Source: a virus | Strand: one strand, 5' to 3' | Virus record (IMG/VR): IMGVR_UViG_3300034102_001543 | Span: 1 to 29,472 of that record | DNA: 29,472 nt | Notes under the pieces: model-generated | Database searches by the model: none | What the model saw: only the letters and a program-made list of their open reading frames with translations | What the model was told of the DNA's origin: nothing | Program-made: the position numbers and the translations under genes | Shown: positions 14,836-22,606 of the stretch, piece by piece | Position numbering within the stretch: position 1 is the stretch's first letter | Layout of the letters: each line of letters starts with the position of its first letter

Positions 14836-15477
14836 ATGTCCGATTCTCTTCCCGAAACTGATTTGTCGGGTTCCTTGAAAGTCATTCGTTTATTGACTGG
14901 TGAAGAATTAATAGGAACTGCTATAGAAAATGATAATTCTATTATAATAAAATTTCCAGCAAGACTGGAATCATATATCTCAAAAGATAATATGAATAAT
15001 ATGATAGAATATGTTAAATTAACAAATTATCTTTCAAGTATAAAAAACTTTGAAGCAAAAATTTTTAATACTTCAATAGTATATTGTGGAGAGCCGCAAG
15101 AAGAACTTATAAAAATGTATAACACGTATTTGCTGGCAATTCAGAGCGATCCAAAATCTATAATGACATCTTCTGCAAGCGATTCTGAAAATTCCAATGA
15201 TCCGGGATTACTATTATTAAATGATCTTTTTACGAATGATGATTTTGTAAATTTTGTAAATGATTTAATAGAAACTTATGAAGATGCTGAATCTTTAAAT
15301 GACGAAGAAGATGTAGAATCGGTTATAGAGGCCATCGAAGAAGAGATGCCCAAACCCCAACCCAAGCCAAAGAAACGCTCCAGAGTTAAACCAGAAACGA
15401 ATAAGCTACCATATAATCCCGAGAAGCCACCTGAAAATCCAGAAAGCTGGTCTGACAATCCTTCTGATTATTTTTAA
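14836..15477 (+). CDS. Conserved-type phage protein with possible Sm-like N-terminal domain
   Basis: 213 residues. Residues 13-96 (SLKVIRLLTGEELIGTAIE ... IIIKFPARLES ... IFNTSIVYCGEPQEELIKMYN) have the look of an Sm/Hfq-type small beta-barrel ('vrLltGeeviG.v.e....i.i..P') seen in uncharacterised proteins of marine T4-like phages. Residues 110-175 are acidic and helical, and the C-terminus is Pro/Lys-rich (KPQPKPKKRSR, then repeated P-x-x-P). The Sm assignment is inference and could be wrong. A very strong ribosome binding site (AAGGAGG, eight bases before the ATG) and a late-type box upstream suggest abundant late expression although it follows the recombination genes. Its stop overlaps the convergent gp3-like gene by four bases. 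Confidence 0.75.
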   Translation: MSDSLPETDLSGSLKVIRLLTGEELIGTAIENDNSIIIKFPARLESYISKDNMNNMIEYVKLTNYLSSIKNFEAKIFNTSIVYCGEPQEELIKMYNTYLLAIQSDPKSIMTSSASDSENSNDPGLLLLNDLFTNDDFVNFVNDLIETYEDAESLNDEEDVESVIEAIEEEMPKPQPKPKKRSRVKPETNKLPYNPEKPPENPESWSDNPSDYF

Positions 15478-16001
15478 GCAGTATTTTTTAAATTTGATGG
15501 TGCATCTGGGTTTATTGTATAGTGTGAATATTTAAATTTGCATGTAGCTTTTTGAACCAATGCGTCTGCACTATCTGATTGAAACATAAATCCACTCAGA
15601 GAAACTGGTATTATGTGATAAAATTTAAAAGTTGTTGGAGGGGAATCGTTAAACCCATCATAAATTAATAAATTTGCTTGATGATGCCAATCTTGATAAT
15701 TCAAATTATGATCATAATCATTTGCAATATTTGTTAAATTTCTCATCCAAGAATAAATACTTTTCCAGTTTTGCAAATTGGAATCTATAATAAATTCAAC
15801 ATTCAACAATTCAAATTGAATTGATTGAGTGGCAACTGGAATAGTTGTACCAAGAGTAGTGGGCTGTGGTTGATCACCTATTGAAATGCCGGGAATATTT
15901 ACTTTTTGACACATCAATTCCATTTGTTTAGTTCCACGACCAAAAATTAAACGAAAGTAACTATTGTATAGTGGATTTATATTTGGTGAACATGTGGTCA
16001 T
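15474..16001 (-). CDS. Tail-tube-fold virion protein, likely gp3-like tail completion protein
   Basis: 175 residues. The stretch MELMCQKVNIPGISIGDQ ... TTIPVATQSIQFELLNVEF, IIDSNLQNWKSIYSWMRNL has the pattern of the phage tail-tube superfamily ('v.lPg.......t..iP.......y..l.v.f..Ded...w..i..W'). The C-terminal half (FYHIIPVSLSGFMFQSDSAD, then CKFKYSHYTI) fits the closing strands. In related marine phages the gene just downstream of gp23 is annotated gp3 (tail tube terminator), so position suggests that role. Alternatives are a third gp19-type tube protein or a baseplate tube initiator. A late-type box lies five bases before its ATG and there is no ribosome binding site. It is separated from gp23 by a terminator. 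Confidence 0.75.
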   Translation of the reverse strand: MTTCSPNINPLYNSYFRLIFGRGTKQMELMCQKVNIPGISIGDQPQPTTLGTTIPVATQSIQFELLNVEFIIDSNLQNWKSIYSWMRNLTNIANDYDHNLNYQDWHHQANLLIYDGFNDSPPTTFKFYHIIPVSLSGFMFQSDSADALVQKATCKFKYSHYTINPDAPSNLKNTA

Positions 16002-16006
16002 AAAAA

Positions 16007-16014
16007 TATTTATG
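16007..16014 (-). promoter_or_regulatory. Late-promoter box CATAAATA, leaderless position
   Basis: CATAAATA reads on the minus strand from 16014 to 16007. Five T residues follow, then the ATG at 16001. T4 geometry would start transcription at or just inside the start codon. It lies directly after the gp23 terminator, so it would restart transcription for the gp3-like gene. Confidence 0.6.
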
Positions 16015-16022
16015 GTAAAACA

Positions 16023-16050
16023 AAAACCTCCCGATTACTCGGGAGGTTTT
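16023..16050 (-). terminator. Rho-independent terminator after gp23
   Basis: A perfect 12-bp stem, AAAACCTCCCGA paired with TCGGGAGGTTTT, with a four-base loop (16035-16038). On the minus strand the stem is followed by TTTTTGTTTT, giving a strong terminator 24 bases after the gp23 stop. On the plus strand only TTTT follows, so it could also weakly stop convergent transcripts from the uvsW side. Confidence 0.92.
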
Positions 16051-16073
16051 CGAAGTTTTAATTATTACTTAGA

Positions 16074-17480
16074 TTACCAAGTTCCGCCGTGGAGACTCTT
16101 AACAGCAGTCAAACGGTAGTATTGGTTCAAGCCAGTGGTGAGGGTTTCACCGTCTGGAATACCTGCGCTGTTGATGACGTAGGGGTTGGCTACGACACCA
16201 TAGCGAGTCTTGAAGGCAATACGTGGTTGGAAAGTGTTAGGATCAACTGCACGTACCATTTGTAGCGGAACGTATGGGCAGTAGAACAATCCAGCGTCGT
16301 ATGGGGATTCACCCTTATAACCTACGCAGAAGAAGTTATATCCTGCTGGGCTATATGGATCAATGTACACACGAATCTTACCGTTGATTACACCAGCAAA
16401 GGTGCTTTGAGTATCATCAACGTTAAGTTGTGGTGCAATTGCTGGGCTTAGGCTCATGAAACCAGACATTGCGAGTGCTGCAGCGGTATCGCTGTCGCAG
16501 ATGATGAAGTTACCACGGCCACGGCGAGTTTCCTTGGCGAGGTAATTGCATTCACGCTCAATTTGGAAGCTAAGACCACGGAAACGTTCAGCAGACCAAC
16601 GACCGTCTGAGTCAACATCGAGATCGTATTCACCATCAACAGCAAGATCGCTTTGGACTGAACCTTGACGAGCAACGTAGTAAATTGTTTTGACGATTTC
16701 GCGGTTGATTTCAGCAAGAATTTCTGTGCTGAGAAGATTTGCGAGTTCGGCTTCAGCGTCAAGACCGTGAACAGCCTTAAGATCTTGTGCCAATTCGACG
16801 GTGTAGTTGCTGCTTAGAGCGCGAGTCTTTGCTTGGACAGCAACACGGTCGATTGAGAATGCCATTTGATTCCAGTTGGCATATGGTGAAGTCTTGCCGA
16901 TTCCTTCGCCCTGTGAAGTCAAAATACCTCTAAGAGCATTTAAAGCACCAGCGTTTGCAGGTTTAACACCAGTGCTAAACGCAGCAGACAAGCCTTTTCC
17001 TGCAACATAGTTTGAATCAAGTGTCCAACCCGAACCACCGAATCCAGCTTGTGGCTCTTGGAACATGGCTTCAACGTAGCCAGCGTTTCCGTAGGTTGTA
17101 CCAACGGTTCCGCCATAAGCATAGTTAGCGCGCATTGCAAAGATGAGGCCAGTTGGAGCGGTCATTGGTTGAACGCCGCAAATGTCATAAGCCATCAAAT
17201 TAGGCATTGCACGGCGAACCAAGCTGATGAGAACTGGATCATATCCAGATACAGCAGCTGTATTGTAGCCGGTTGAGGTTGCTGGACCACCGAGATTGTT
17301 TCCAGAAGCCATGTCTTCAACGAGGTGTTGTTGACGAATAGCTTGTTCTTGGTTCTCTAAGAGAACTGCGGTTACTTTCTTACGATAGTCATCTTGAATG
17401 GAAGGAAGAGCTTCGTGACCAAGCACTGGCTCCCACTTCTCGGTTAATACGTCATATGGTGTGTTTTCTGCGAATTGCAT
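16074..17480 (-). CDS. 23: gp23-like major capsid protein
   Basis: Main head-shell protein, HK97 fold in the family. 468 residues, shorter than T4 gp23 (521) as in marine T4-like phages. Recognisable blocks include VLTEKWEPVLGHEALPSI near the N-terminus, LVRRAMPNLMAYDICGVQPM (about 88-107), PTGLIFAMRANY, and the C-terminal PYVPLQMVRAVDP, FKTRYGVVANPY. QQHLVE-DMASG contains an (L/I)xE prohead-protease site, so cleavage after Glu55 would yield the mature shell protein. The ribosome binding site AGGAG precedes the ATG, a late-type box is 27 bases upstream, and a strong terminator follows. Base composition is far more GC-rich than the rest of the window, as expected for codon-optimised, highly expressed capsid protein. 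Confidence 0.98.
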   Translation of the reverse strand: MQFAENTPYDVLTEKWEPVLGHEALPSIQDDYRKKVTAVLLENQEQAIRQQHLVEDMASGNNLGGPATSTGYNTAAVSGYDPVLISLVRRAMPNLMAYDICGVQPMTAPTGLIFAMRANYAYGGTVGTTYGNAGYVEAMFQEPQAGFGGSGWTLDSNYVAGKGLSAAFSTGVKPANAGALNALRGILTSQGEGIGKTSPYANWNQMAFSIDRVAVQAKTRALSSNYTVELAQDLKAVHGLDAEAELANLLSTEILAEINREIVKTIYYVARQGSVQSDLAVDGEYDLDVDSDGRWSAERFRGLSFQIERECNYLAKETRRGRGNFIICDSDTAAALAMSGFMSLSPAIAPQLNVDDTQSTFAGVINGKIRVYIDPYSPAGYNFFCVGYKGESPYDAGLFYCPYVPLQMVRAVDPNTFQPRIAFKTRYGVVANPYVINSAGIPDGETLTTGLNQYYRLTAVKSLHGGTW

Positions 17481-17507
17481 TTTTATGTTATCTCCTGTGA
17501 GTAAAAT

Positions 17508-17515
17508 TATTTAGA
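17508..17515 (-). promoter_or_regulatory. Late-promoter box TCTAAATA for gp23
   Basis: TCTAAATA reads on the minus strand from 17515 to 17508, a one-base variant of the T4 late consensus, 27 bases before the gp23 ATG with AGGAGA in between. The same octamer, preceded by TT, stands before gp22 and gp18. Confidence 0.75.
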
Positions 17516-17526
17516 AAATTTTGTGT

Positions 17527-18555
17527 TTAGACCTTTTTATTAAGTCTTCCGATAGCCCCAACATAATTTTCTACTAAAGTTGTTGGTGCTTGTTTTACTG
17601 CTGCAAATGTTTGTTCTGGTTGAGACAATTTTGATGGTGCTGAAACCTTCGAAGCATTTACATAATTTTCTCGAATTGCTACAAGCTTTTCACGATATTC
17701 TTCTGGTGTTTCAAAAGAAACGTTTTCCATCAAGTTTTGTAGTTTTGCAACTTGTGTATCAGCAAGGTCTCTTGTTTCTGCTACGAAAATACCAGCACAT
17801 TCAGTCAAAGAAACTTCTTTCTTGAGAGAAATGTTGTTATTTACTGCTTCATTGAGTTTTTCTTGCAATTGTCTATTTTGTTCATAGAGTTCATCAAGAA
17901 CATTATATTTTTCTGCTGGAACATCAATATAATGGTTTTCAAAAAGATTCTTTAAACCACTAATAAAGTTTTCAGCAATTTGTGTCTTGATTCCTTGCTC
18001 AACGGCGACAGCATTATCTGTCATCCATTCTTCAACAACATAATCAAGATAATCATCGACTTTTTCTACAAGAGCTTCCGTCAAATTATCAAGATATTGT
18101 TTTACATTTTGGTCGGCGGATTCAGAAATTACTTCAACGACTTTTTGAACTCTATCTGCAACTGAAGCCTCAAAAATAGCTTCAAGTTTTACAATTAGGT
18201 CTTCGTTAATATTTTCTTCACCGAGAAGAGAAACGAGAGCGTCGCGGAATTCTGCGCGGGCTTCTTCTTGCATTTCTTCTTCAGTTTCTTCGGTTTCTTC
18301 AGTTTCTTCGGTTTCTTCACCTTCTTCGGGAGAAGTGTTGGCCATTTTCTGACCTCCACCCATTGAAAGTTGTGCGGCCATTGGAACAACTGGAGACCCG
18401 ACTGGTGTTGTCGATGGCATTCCGGTTACGACTGGCGACGCTGACATAGAACCTCTGCCTGTAGCATCATAATCTGGCTTTCCATCAGAAACAGCACCCA
18501 AGCCCATTGCTTGTGCTACTGCTTCGGAAATTGTTTTTTTGTTTGTATTTTTCAT
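17527..18555 (-). CDS. 22: gp22-like prohead scaffold/core protein
   Basis: Major internal scaffold of the prohead, degraded by the protease during maturation. 342 residues. The first 75 are low-complexity Gly/Ser/Pro/Met-rich, then an acidic tandem of E-E-T repeats (residues 80-94), then a long helical, charged body (about 98-300; LVSLLGEENINEDLIVKLEAI, NFISGLKNLFENHYIDVP) typical of gp22. The C-terminus is ENYVGAIGRLNKK. T4 gp22 is 269 residues, so this one is longer, mainly at the N-terminus. Identity rests on the helical body, acidity and the position between protease and capsid genes. A ribosome binding site AAGGA lies eight bases before the ATG, with a late-type box upstream. Confidence 0.9.
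   Translation of the reverse strand: MKNTNKKTISEAVAQAMGLGAVSDGKPDYDATGRGSMSASPVVTGMPSTTPVGSPVVPMAAQLSMGGGQKMANTSPEEGEETEETEETEETEEEMQEEARAEFRDALVSLLGEENINEDLIVKLEAIFEASVADRVQKVVEVISESADQNVKQYLDNLTEALVEKVDDYLDYVVEEWMTDNAVAVEQGIKTQIAENFISGLKNLFENHYIDVPAEKYNVLDELYEQNRQLQEKLNEAVNNNISLKKEVSLTECAGIFVAETRDLADTQVAKLQNLMENVSFETPEEYREKLVAIRENYVNASKVSAPSKLSQPEQTFAAVKQAPTTLVENYVGAIGRLNKKV
18274..18318 (-). repeat. EET codon tandem repeat in gp22
   Basis: A nine-base unit (Glu-Glu-Thr codons) repeats about four times and ends in extra Glu codons, encoding residues 80-94 of gp22. The third-position ACT/ACC variation alternates between copies, so the array is not perfectly identical. Such arrays can expand or contract by slippage. 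Confidence 0.8.
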
Positions 18556-18582
18556 AAAAAGGATCCTTTAATCGATGTAAAA

Positions 18583-18590
18583 TATTTAGA
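18583..18590 (-). promoter_or_regulatory. Late-promoter box TCTAAATA for gp22
   Basis: TCTAAATA from 18590 to 18583 on the minus strand, 27 bases before the gp22 ATG, with a ribosome binding site in the leader. It is the same octamer and spacing as at gp23. Confidence 0.72.
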
Positions 18591-18601
18591 ATAATTTAAA
18601 A

Positions 18602-19276
18602 TTATGGTGTTGACCCCATTGGCGGTGACGAGGAAGGGGATGGGGTTGGAGGTGATTTAGGTGTTTTTAATTTTGATTTTTTTGGTTTATTTTGATTTTC
18701 TAAATCTTCCAAAGATGGAACAGATTTTGATCTTGGTATCAAAATTGGAGCAAAAGGTTTGCCCATTCCACCGAGAACATTTTGCATATTTGCGTTTGCA
18801 ATATTTCCTAAATTAATATTTACAAAATCATAACCGGAAAGTTGTTTCAATTGTCCTAAAACATTCCCAGCAAAAGCTTTTCCAATAGATCCACCAAAAT
18901 TTTTAGTTAATCTATCGGCAAAAGATTCTGCACCAGAGACAACATGGGGTCCCAACAAATCACCGATACCACCAGCAGCATACATGCCAGCAGCAGCAGC
19001 TTTATCCATGTTACTCATATCACCAAACATAACACTGTCTTTTTTTTCTTTTGTCGGTGCACCTGAACCCGAACCAATTGGACCAAAACTTGTTTTTGGT
19101 GGAGTTGGTTTGGAAGTTGTTAATACAGAACTTGATGATGCTTCATTTATATAATGATTTTCTGGAAAAAGAATAGAATAACGATTCATTTTATAATTTG
19201 AATCTTTATTTTTTTCAATAGATTCATTGATGCTGTACATCAAATACTGAAATTCTTCTTTTCCGAGAAATGTCAT
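18602..19276 (-). CDS. Unrecognised protein between protease and scaffold genes
   Basis: 224 residues, family not recognised. Residues 1-45 are a polar helical start. 46-80 are Ser/Thr/Pro/Gly-rich. 88-165 are Ala/Gly-rich with hydrophobic patches (AAAAGMYAAGGIGDLLG, FGGSIGKAFAGNVLGQL) that could form amphipathic or membrane-active helices. The last 40 residues are a Lys/Pro/Ser tail (KPKKSKLKTPKSPPTPSP). There is no signal peptide or DXD, Walker or Cys motif. It is three bases downstream of gp21 and is followed by the gp22 promoter, so it is translated with the prohead genes. An internal head protein or core component is the natural guess from position only. It contains an INE tripeptide (16-18) that fits the prohead-protease (L/I)xE rule. 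Confidence 0.75.
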   Translation of the reverse strand: MTFLGKEEFQYLMYSINESIEKNKDSNYKMNRYSILFPENHYINEASSSSVLTTSKPTPPKTSFGPIGSGSGAPTKEKKDSVMFGDMSNMDKAAAAGMYAAGGIGDLLGPHVVSGAESFADRLTKNFGGSIGKAFAGNVLGQLKQLSGYDFVNINLGNIANANMQNVLGGMGKPFAPILIPRSKSVPSLEDLENQNKPKKSKLKTPKSPPTPSPSSSPPMGSTP

Positions 19277-19279
19277 TTG

Positions 19280-19924
19280 TTATAAATTTTTAAAATAATT
19301 TTCAAATATTTTTGTAATATTTTTATTTAAATTTCTAGAAGAAGAATTTTTAATAGTTTTGATAGAATGTTCATGCATTCTTTCAGACCAAATTCCATTA
19401 TTAAAAATCCATTCTCTTCCTTCCATAATACCATTTACAAAAGCATTTGGTGCAGATGGATCGGCAACAATGTCTATTGCTGCCAACATGAAGTCTTCTT
19501 GAACTTCTTGAAATCCATTTTTAGATTTTAATGATCCCATTCCACGCGTAGATACACCAAGTTGGGCCCCTTCATCGATAAGATTTTTTACGATTTTGCC
19601 CATCGGAGTATCTAGAACTTTTGCTCTTCCTACAATATTATTTCCATCTTCATGGAGTTCTTTTACAATATGTGATACTCTATCTAAGTTTACTGTGGGG
19701 CCAGTTGGATGGTTTAATTCTCCTAAAGCTCGGCCCTTTGCAACGTATTCGTTAATATATCTTTTACATTCTTTTACTAATGTATTTTGTGGATAAATTC
19801 TTCCGTTTCGATTTTTTACTCCGGCTTGCATAAAAACGCCATCAATATAATAATTTTTATCGCCGTTTCCGACGTTTTCTTTGATGTATTTTATGTCTTC
19901 AGTTAATTCAGTTATTAGTTTCAT
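19280..19924 (-). CDS. 21: gp21-like prohead core protease
   Basis: Serine protease with a herpesvirus-protease-like fold that cleaves scaffold and capsid proteins at (L/I)xE sites. 214 residues, matching T4 gp21 (212). RNGRIYPQNTLVKECKRYI (39-57) and ALGELNHPTGPTVNLDRVSH (66-85) hold the catalytic His72, and LGVSTRGMGS (122-131) holds the nucleophile Ser125. DFMLAAIDIVADPSAPNAFV (144-163) is the conserved C-terminal core. The N-terminus overlaps the upstream 57-residue ORF by 17 bases. The C-terminal basic tail is presumably removed on activation. Confidence 0.96.
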   Translation of the reverse strand: MKLITELTEDIKYIKENVGNGDKNYYIDGVFMQAGVKNRNGRIYPQNTLVKECKRYINEYVAKGRALGELNHPTGPTVNLDRVSHIVKELHEDGNNIVGRAKVLDTPMGKIVKNLIDEGAQLGVSTRGMGSLKSKNGFQEVQEDFMLAAIDIVADPSAPNAFVNGIMEGREWIFNNGIWSERMHEHSIKTIKNSSSRNLNKNITKIFENYFKNL

Positions 19925-20081
19925 TTTCTTTTCTCATGAAAGCTTTCTTAGAAATTTCTTTATATTTGGTTTCTAATTTGCTGCCAATTTTTTCATATAA
20001 AACTTTTGAGGTTTTATCTTTAAATTCAATGGCATTTTCTTCTATGATATTTTTTAACATGTATCTGATGTCGTTTTTCAT
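19908..20081 (-). CDS. Small prohead core protein candidate (gp67-like)
   Basis: A 57-residue ORF beginning MKNDIRYMLKNIIEENAIEF and continuing with KVLYEKIGSKLETKYKEISKKAF. It is helical and charged, and lies between the portal and protease genes where T4-like phages carry gp67/gp68. The helical pattern and short length fit gp67 (T4: 80 residues), but the acidic tail of T4 gp67 is missing. The ATG overlaps the upstream stop as ATGA, and its end overlaps gp21 by 17 bases, so it is embedded in a coupled series. The gp67 name is inferred from position. Confidence 0.75.
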   Translation of the reverse strand: MKNDIRYMLKNIIEENAIEFKDKTSKVLYEKIGSKLETKYKEISKKAFMRKENETNN

Positions 20082-20491
20082 ATTATTCCTTTTGCTTCTT
20101 GAGAAAATTTAATATGTTCTTTAAATTTTTCTGGTGTCTCAAAAATTTCTTTAGCCATTAATTTTCTGTTTTTTGAATTTAAAGATTCAAATAAACTTAT
20201 TAAATTTTTTACCTCGGATTCTGTAATATTTATATTCATTCCATTTTTAAAGGTATATTTTCCTTCTTGAAAATTATTTATAAACTTAATAAAATTTTTT
20301 ATATTATCTTCATTTTCTGTTAAAGATTCAGAATATAACAGTTTAGTTTGAACTTCTTTTTTGATTTGTTTTAAAGATTCATTCAATTTATATGCAATAG
20401 AATCTACAACATTTGTTTTAAAATATTCTTGATCTTCGTAGACTAAGCCTATTATTCCCTTTTTAAGCAAAATTTGTGTTATGTCTTTCAT
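20078..20491 (-). CDS. Prohead-region protein, possible gp68-like core protein
   Basis: 137 residues, close in length to T4 gp68 (141) and placed like it between portal gp20 and protease gp21. It is rich in Lys, Glu, Asn and Ile, predicted all-helical (DSIAYKLNESLKQIKKEVQTKLL, ESEVKNLISLFESL), without cysteine or membrane segments. I cannot align it convincingly to gp68 by eye, so the call is positional. The order here is this gene and then the 57-residue gene, the reverse of T4's 67-68. The start ATG overlaps the portal stop as ATGA. Confidence 0.7.
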   Translation of the reverse strand: MKDITQILLKKGIIGLVYEDQEYFKTNVVDSIAYKLNESLKQIKKEVQTKLLYSESLTENEDNIKNFIKFINNFQEGKYTFKNGMNINITESEVKNLISLFESLNSKNRKLMAKEIFETPEKFKEHIKFSQEAKGII

Positions 20492-22047
20492 TGTTGCTCT
20501 TGTCCCATATTTTGCTGTGCTTGCTGCATCATTGCTGCCATTTGTTCTTGACGCATTCGTTCACGATCAACTTCCATCTCTTTATCCATATCTTTCATTT
20601 CTTCTTCTGTTTGTTTGAGAACATTTTTTCTGACATATGCTGAAGAAAAATATTTTCCAATATATGGATCAACATAAGAAAGCATTTTAATTCGTTCTGC
20701 TAAAATTTCTGCTTCTTTTAAATCCCAGAAATAATTGTCTGTATTAAAAATTACTTTAATCTGAGAACGAAGTTCATGCCAATCGTCATCAGTCATTATC
20801 CCCTTTAAAAGTAATTGAACTCTAAGGGTGTCTAAAAATAGTTTAGAAAATTGATGACGAAGTCTTTCTACAAATTTATAGAACTTAATTTCTTCTCTGC
20901 TAATCTCACTGCTTCTTCCCATGTTAAATCCTGTGGAATCGGAAGTCAGTCTGCTGATAGGTACGTTTAATGCATTTAACAATTTCTTTTTAAAGAATTC
21001 TACGTCATCTATCTGAGACATAGCTTGACCGCCCGGAAGAGTTGAGATTTCAGTTCCACGTGAACCTTCTCTTCTTGGTAGCCAATAGTCTTCTAAAATT
21101 GAAAGATGATTTCTCTCATCTCTAACTTCACCTGTTGCCTGATTATAGATTAATTTATTTCTAAATCGGCTCATCATATCTCTAATATATTGTTCTGCTT
21201 TTTGTTTTGGTAATTGACCAACGTCTACGTAAAACACTCTTCTTTCTGGTGCTCTAGCAACACGATAAACCAATAAAGCATCTTCTAATTGTCTTAACAT
21301 GTTTAACGGTCTTATTGCTTTATGCAAATAACCCAAAACGCGTTTAGTATTTAAATCAAGAAGCCCGGATGGAACATATACTACACTATCTAAAGATAAT
21401 TGCAATCCACCCGGACCAGTCATCATATAAGTTTCTTTATCCGTATTTGTATACTGATAATATTCTTCTATATCCTTAATTAAGGAAACTGACTGCCCAT
21501 CAACCCGTTCCATTTCTTTTTTAATTTTTCTTACCTTTTTAATTTTTAAAGGATCGATAGGAATAAGTTCTTTAATACCCTCTGTAGGCAGATCTTTATC
21601 AATTACAATATTATAATAAACTTTAGAATCAATATACCATCTTCTAAAAATTTCATATGATTTGGAATTAAAATCCATTATATGTAAAATATTATCAAAT
21701 TCTTTATATATTTTAACTTTAATATTTTCTGATAAAGGAACTTCTGCCAAATCAATTTTTACTGGTTTTCTATCTGTGCCAGAAACAATAGAAGCATTTA
21801 CTATTTCATCTACAGCATTATCTACTTCCGGATAAACCGACATATTTCGGTATTGAATTACTGAAGAATTCTCATCACGCATATTTGATGCGTAATCAAG
21901 TGCAGTTCCAAAAAAACCTCCAGCTTCAACAGTTACAGTTCCATCAAATAATTCTGGAGCAGCAAAAGCCTGTAAAGCTTTTTTTTCTGTTGTTTCTTTT
22001 TTCTTTAATTCGGGGCCAAACTGAAAGCCAAAAACTTCAATTTCCAT
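20488..22047 (-). CDS. 20: gp20-like portal protein
   Basis: Twelve-subunit portal ring at the head vertex through which DNA is packaged and to which neck and tail attach. 519 residues (T4 gp20: 524). Recognisable blocks are VIQYRNMSVYPEVDNAVDEIVN (63-84), LLDLNTKRVLGYLHKAIRPLNMLRQ, VYRVARAPERRVFYVDVG, WLPRREGSRGTEISTLPGG and the downstream FFKKKLLNALNVPISRL. The last 40 residues are Gln/Met-rich. The ribosome binding site AAGGAAA lies eight bases before the ATG. The intact VARAPERR-FYVDVG block is the clearest portal signature. Confidence 0.98.
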   Translation of the reverse strand: MEIEVFGFQFGPELKKKETTEKKALQAFAAPELFDGTVTVEAGGFFGTALDYASNMRDENSSVIQYRNMSVYPEVDNAVDEIVNASIVSGTDRKPVKIDLAEVPLSENIKVKIYKEFDNILHIMDFNSKSYEIFRRWYIDSKVYYNIVIDKDLPTEGIKELIPIDPLKIKKVRKIKKEMERVDGQSVSLIKDIEEYYQYTNTDKETYMMTGPGGLQLSLDSVVYVPSGLLDLNTKRVLGYLHKAIRPLNMLRQLEDALLVYRVARAPERRVFYVDVGQLPKQKAEQYIRDMMSRFRNKLIYNQATGEVRDERNHLSILEDYWLPRREGSRGTEISTLPGGQAMSQIDDVEFFKKKLLNALNVPISRLTSDSTGFNMGRSSEISREEIKFYKFVERLRHQFSKLFLDTLRVQLLLKGIMTDDDWHELRSQIKVIFNTDNYFWDLKEAEILAERIKMLSYVDPYIGKYFSSAYVRKNVLKQTEEEMKDMDKEMEVDRERMRQEQMAAMMQQAQQNMGQEQQ

Positions 22048-22060
22048 AATATAAATTTCC

Positions 22061-22606
22061 TTATGTTATTTTTGTAATCACCACACCATTAGAATCTAGC
22101 AATTCAATGTAATCATAAACAACAATTACATTGAAAGTATTTAACAGATTATTTGAAGTCATGTTTAAAGCAATTGGATCAATTGATGTTGGCCAACAAC
22201 CATGCATAACATATTGTTTTAATGGATTACCAGAATCATTTAAATTTAAATGTTTTATTTTCCAGTTATCTGCTTTATAAGAATTTGTGGAATTTAAAAT
22301 ATAAGATTGATTGGTATCATGCTTATTAATTAAATTTTGCCATGTGTGAAATGATTGCCAAAGATCTTTTCCTGTTCCGGTATCGTCCAAAACACTAAAA
22401 GACCATGTTGAATATTGTTTTTCTCCGGGATAATAAAATTTTCTACCAAAATGAGAATATTCTAATGTAGTAGATGAAAGCTGTGGAACTTGAGTAGATC
22501 TTACGTGAAATTTTGTAAAACTACCGCCCCCCGGTATAATTCCCGTAATTTCAAAACGATTTGCTCTGCTTCCACCTTGAAAATTGCTTTTGAATTGATT
22601 AAGCAT
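22061..22606 (-). CDS. 19: gp19-like tail tube protein, copy A
   Basis: 181 residues with the T4 tail-tube layout: MLNQFKSNFQGGSRANRFEITG (1-22), VRSTQVPQLSS (about 36-46), FGRKFYYPGEKQYSTWSFSVLDDTG (about 53-77) and YVMHGCWPTSIDPIALNM (about 132-149). It is paralogous to the 183-residue protein immediately upstream, sharing the N-terminal 'NFKxxFxGGxRxNRFE' motif, the 'G..Y..W...V.DD' core and the 'W.....I.LNM' end. The two have diverged strongly, so they probably differ in role, for example main tube versus a terminal or special ring. The ATG overlaps the stop of copy B (TAATG). Confidence 0.9.
   Translation of the reverse strand: MLNQFKSNFQGGSRANRFEITGIIPGGGSFTKFHVRSTQVPQLSSTTLEYSHFGRKFYYPGEKQYSTWSFSVLDDTGTGKDLWQSFHTWQNLINKHDTNQSYILNSTNSYKADNWKIKHLNLNDSGNPLKQYVMHGCWPTSIDPIALNMTSNNLLNTFNVIVVYDYIELLDSNGVVITKIT

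Noticed and set aside
18195-18389. Lys/Pro repeat frame overlapping gp22
   Set aside because: It is an alternative frame of the EET codon repeat in gp22 and has no start signal of its own.
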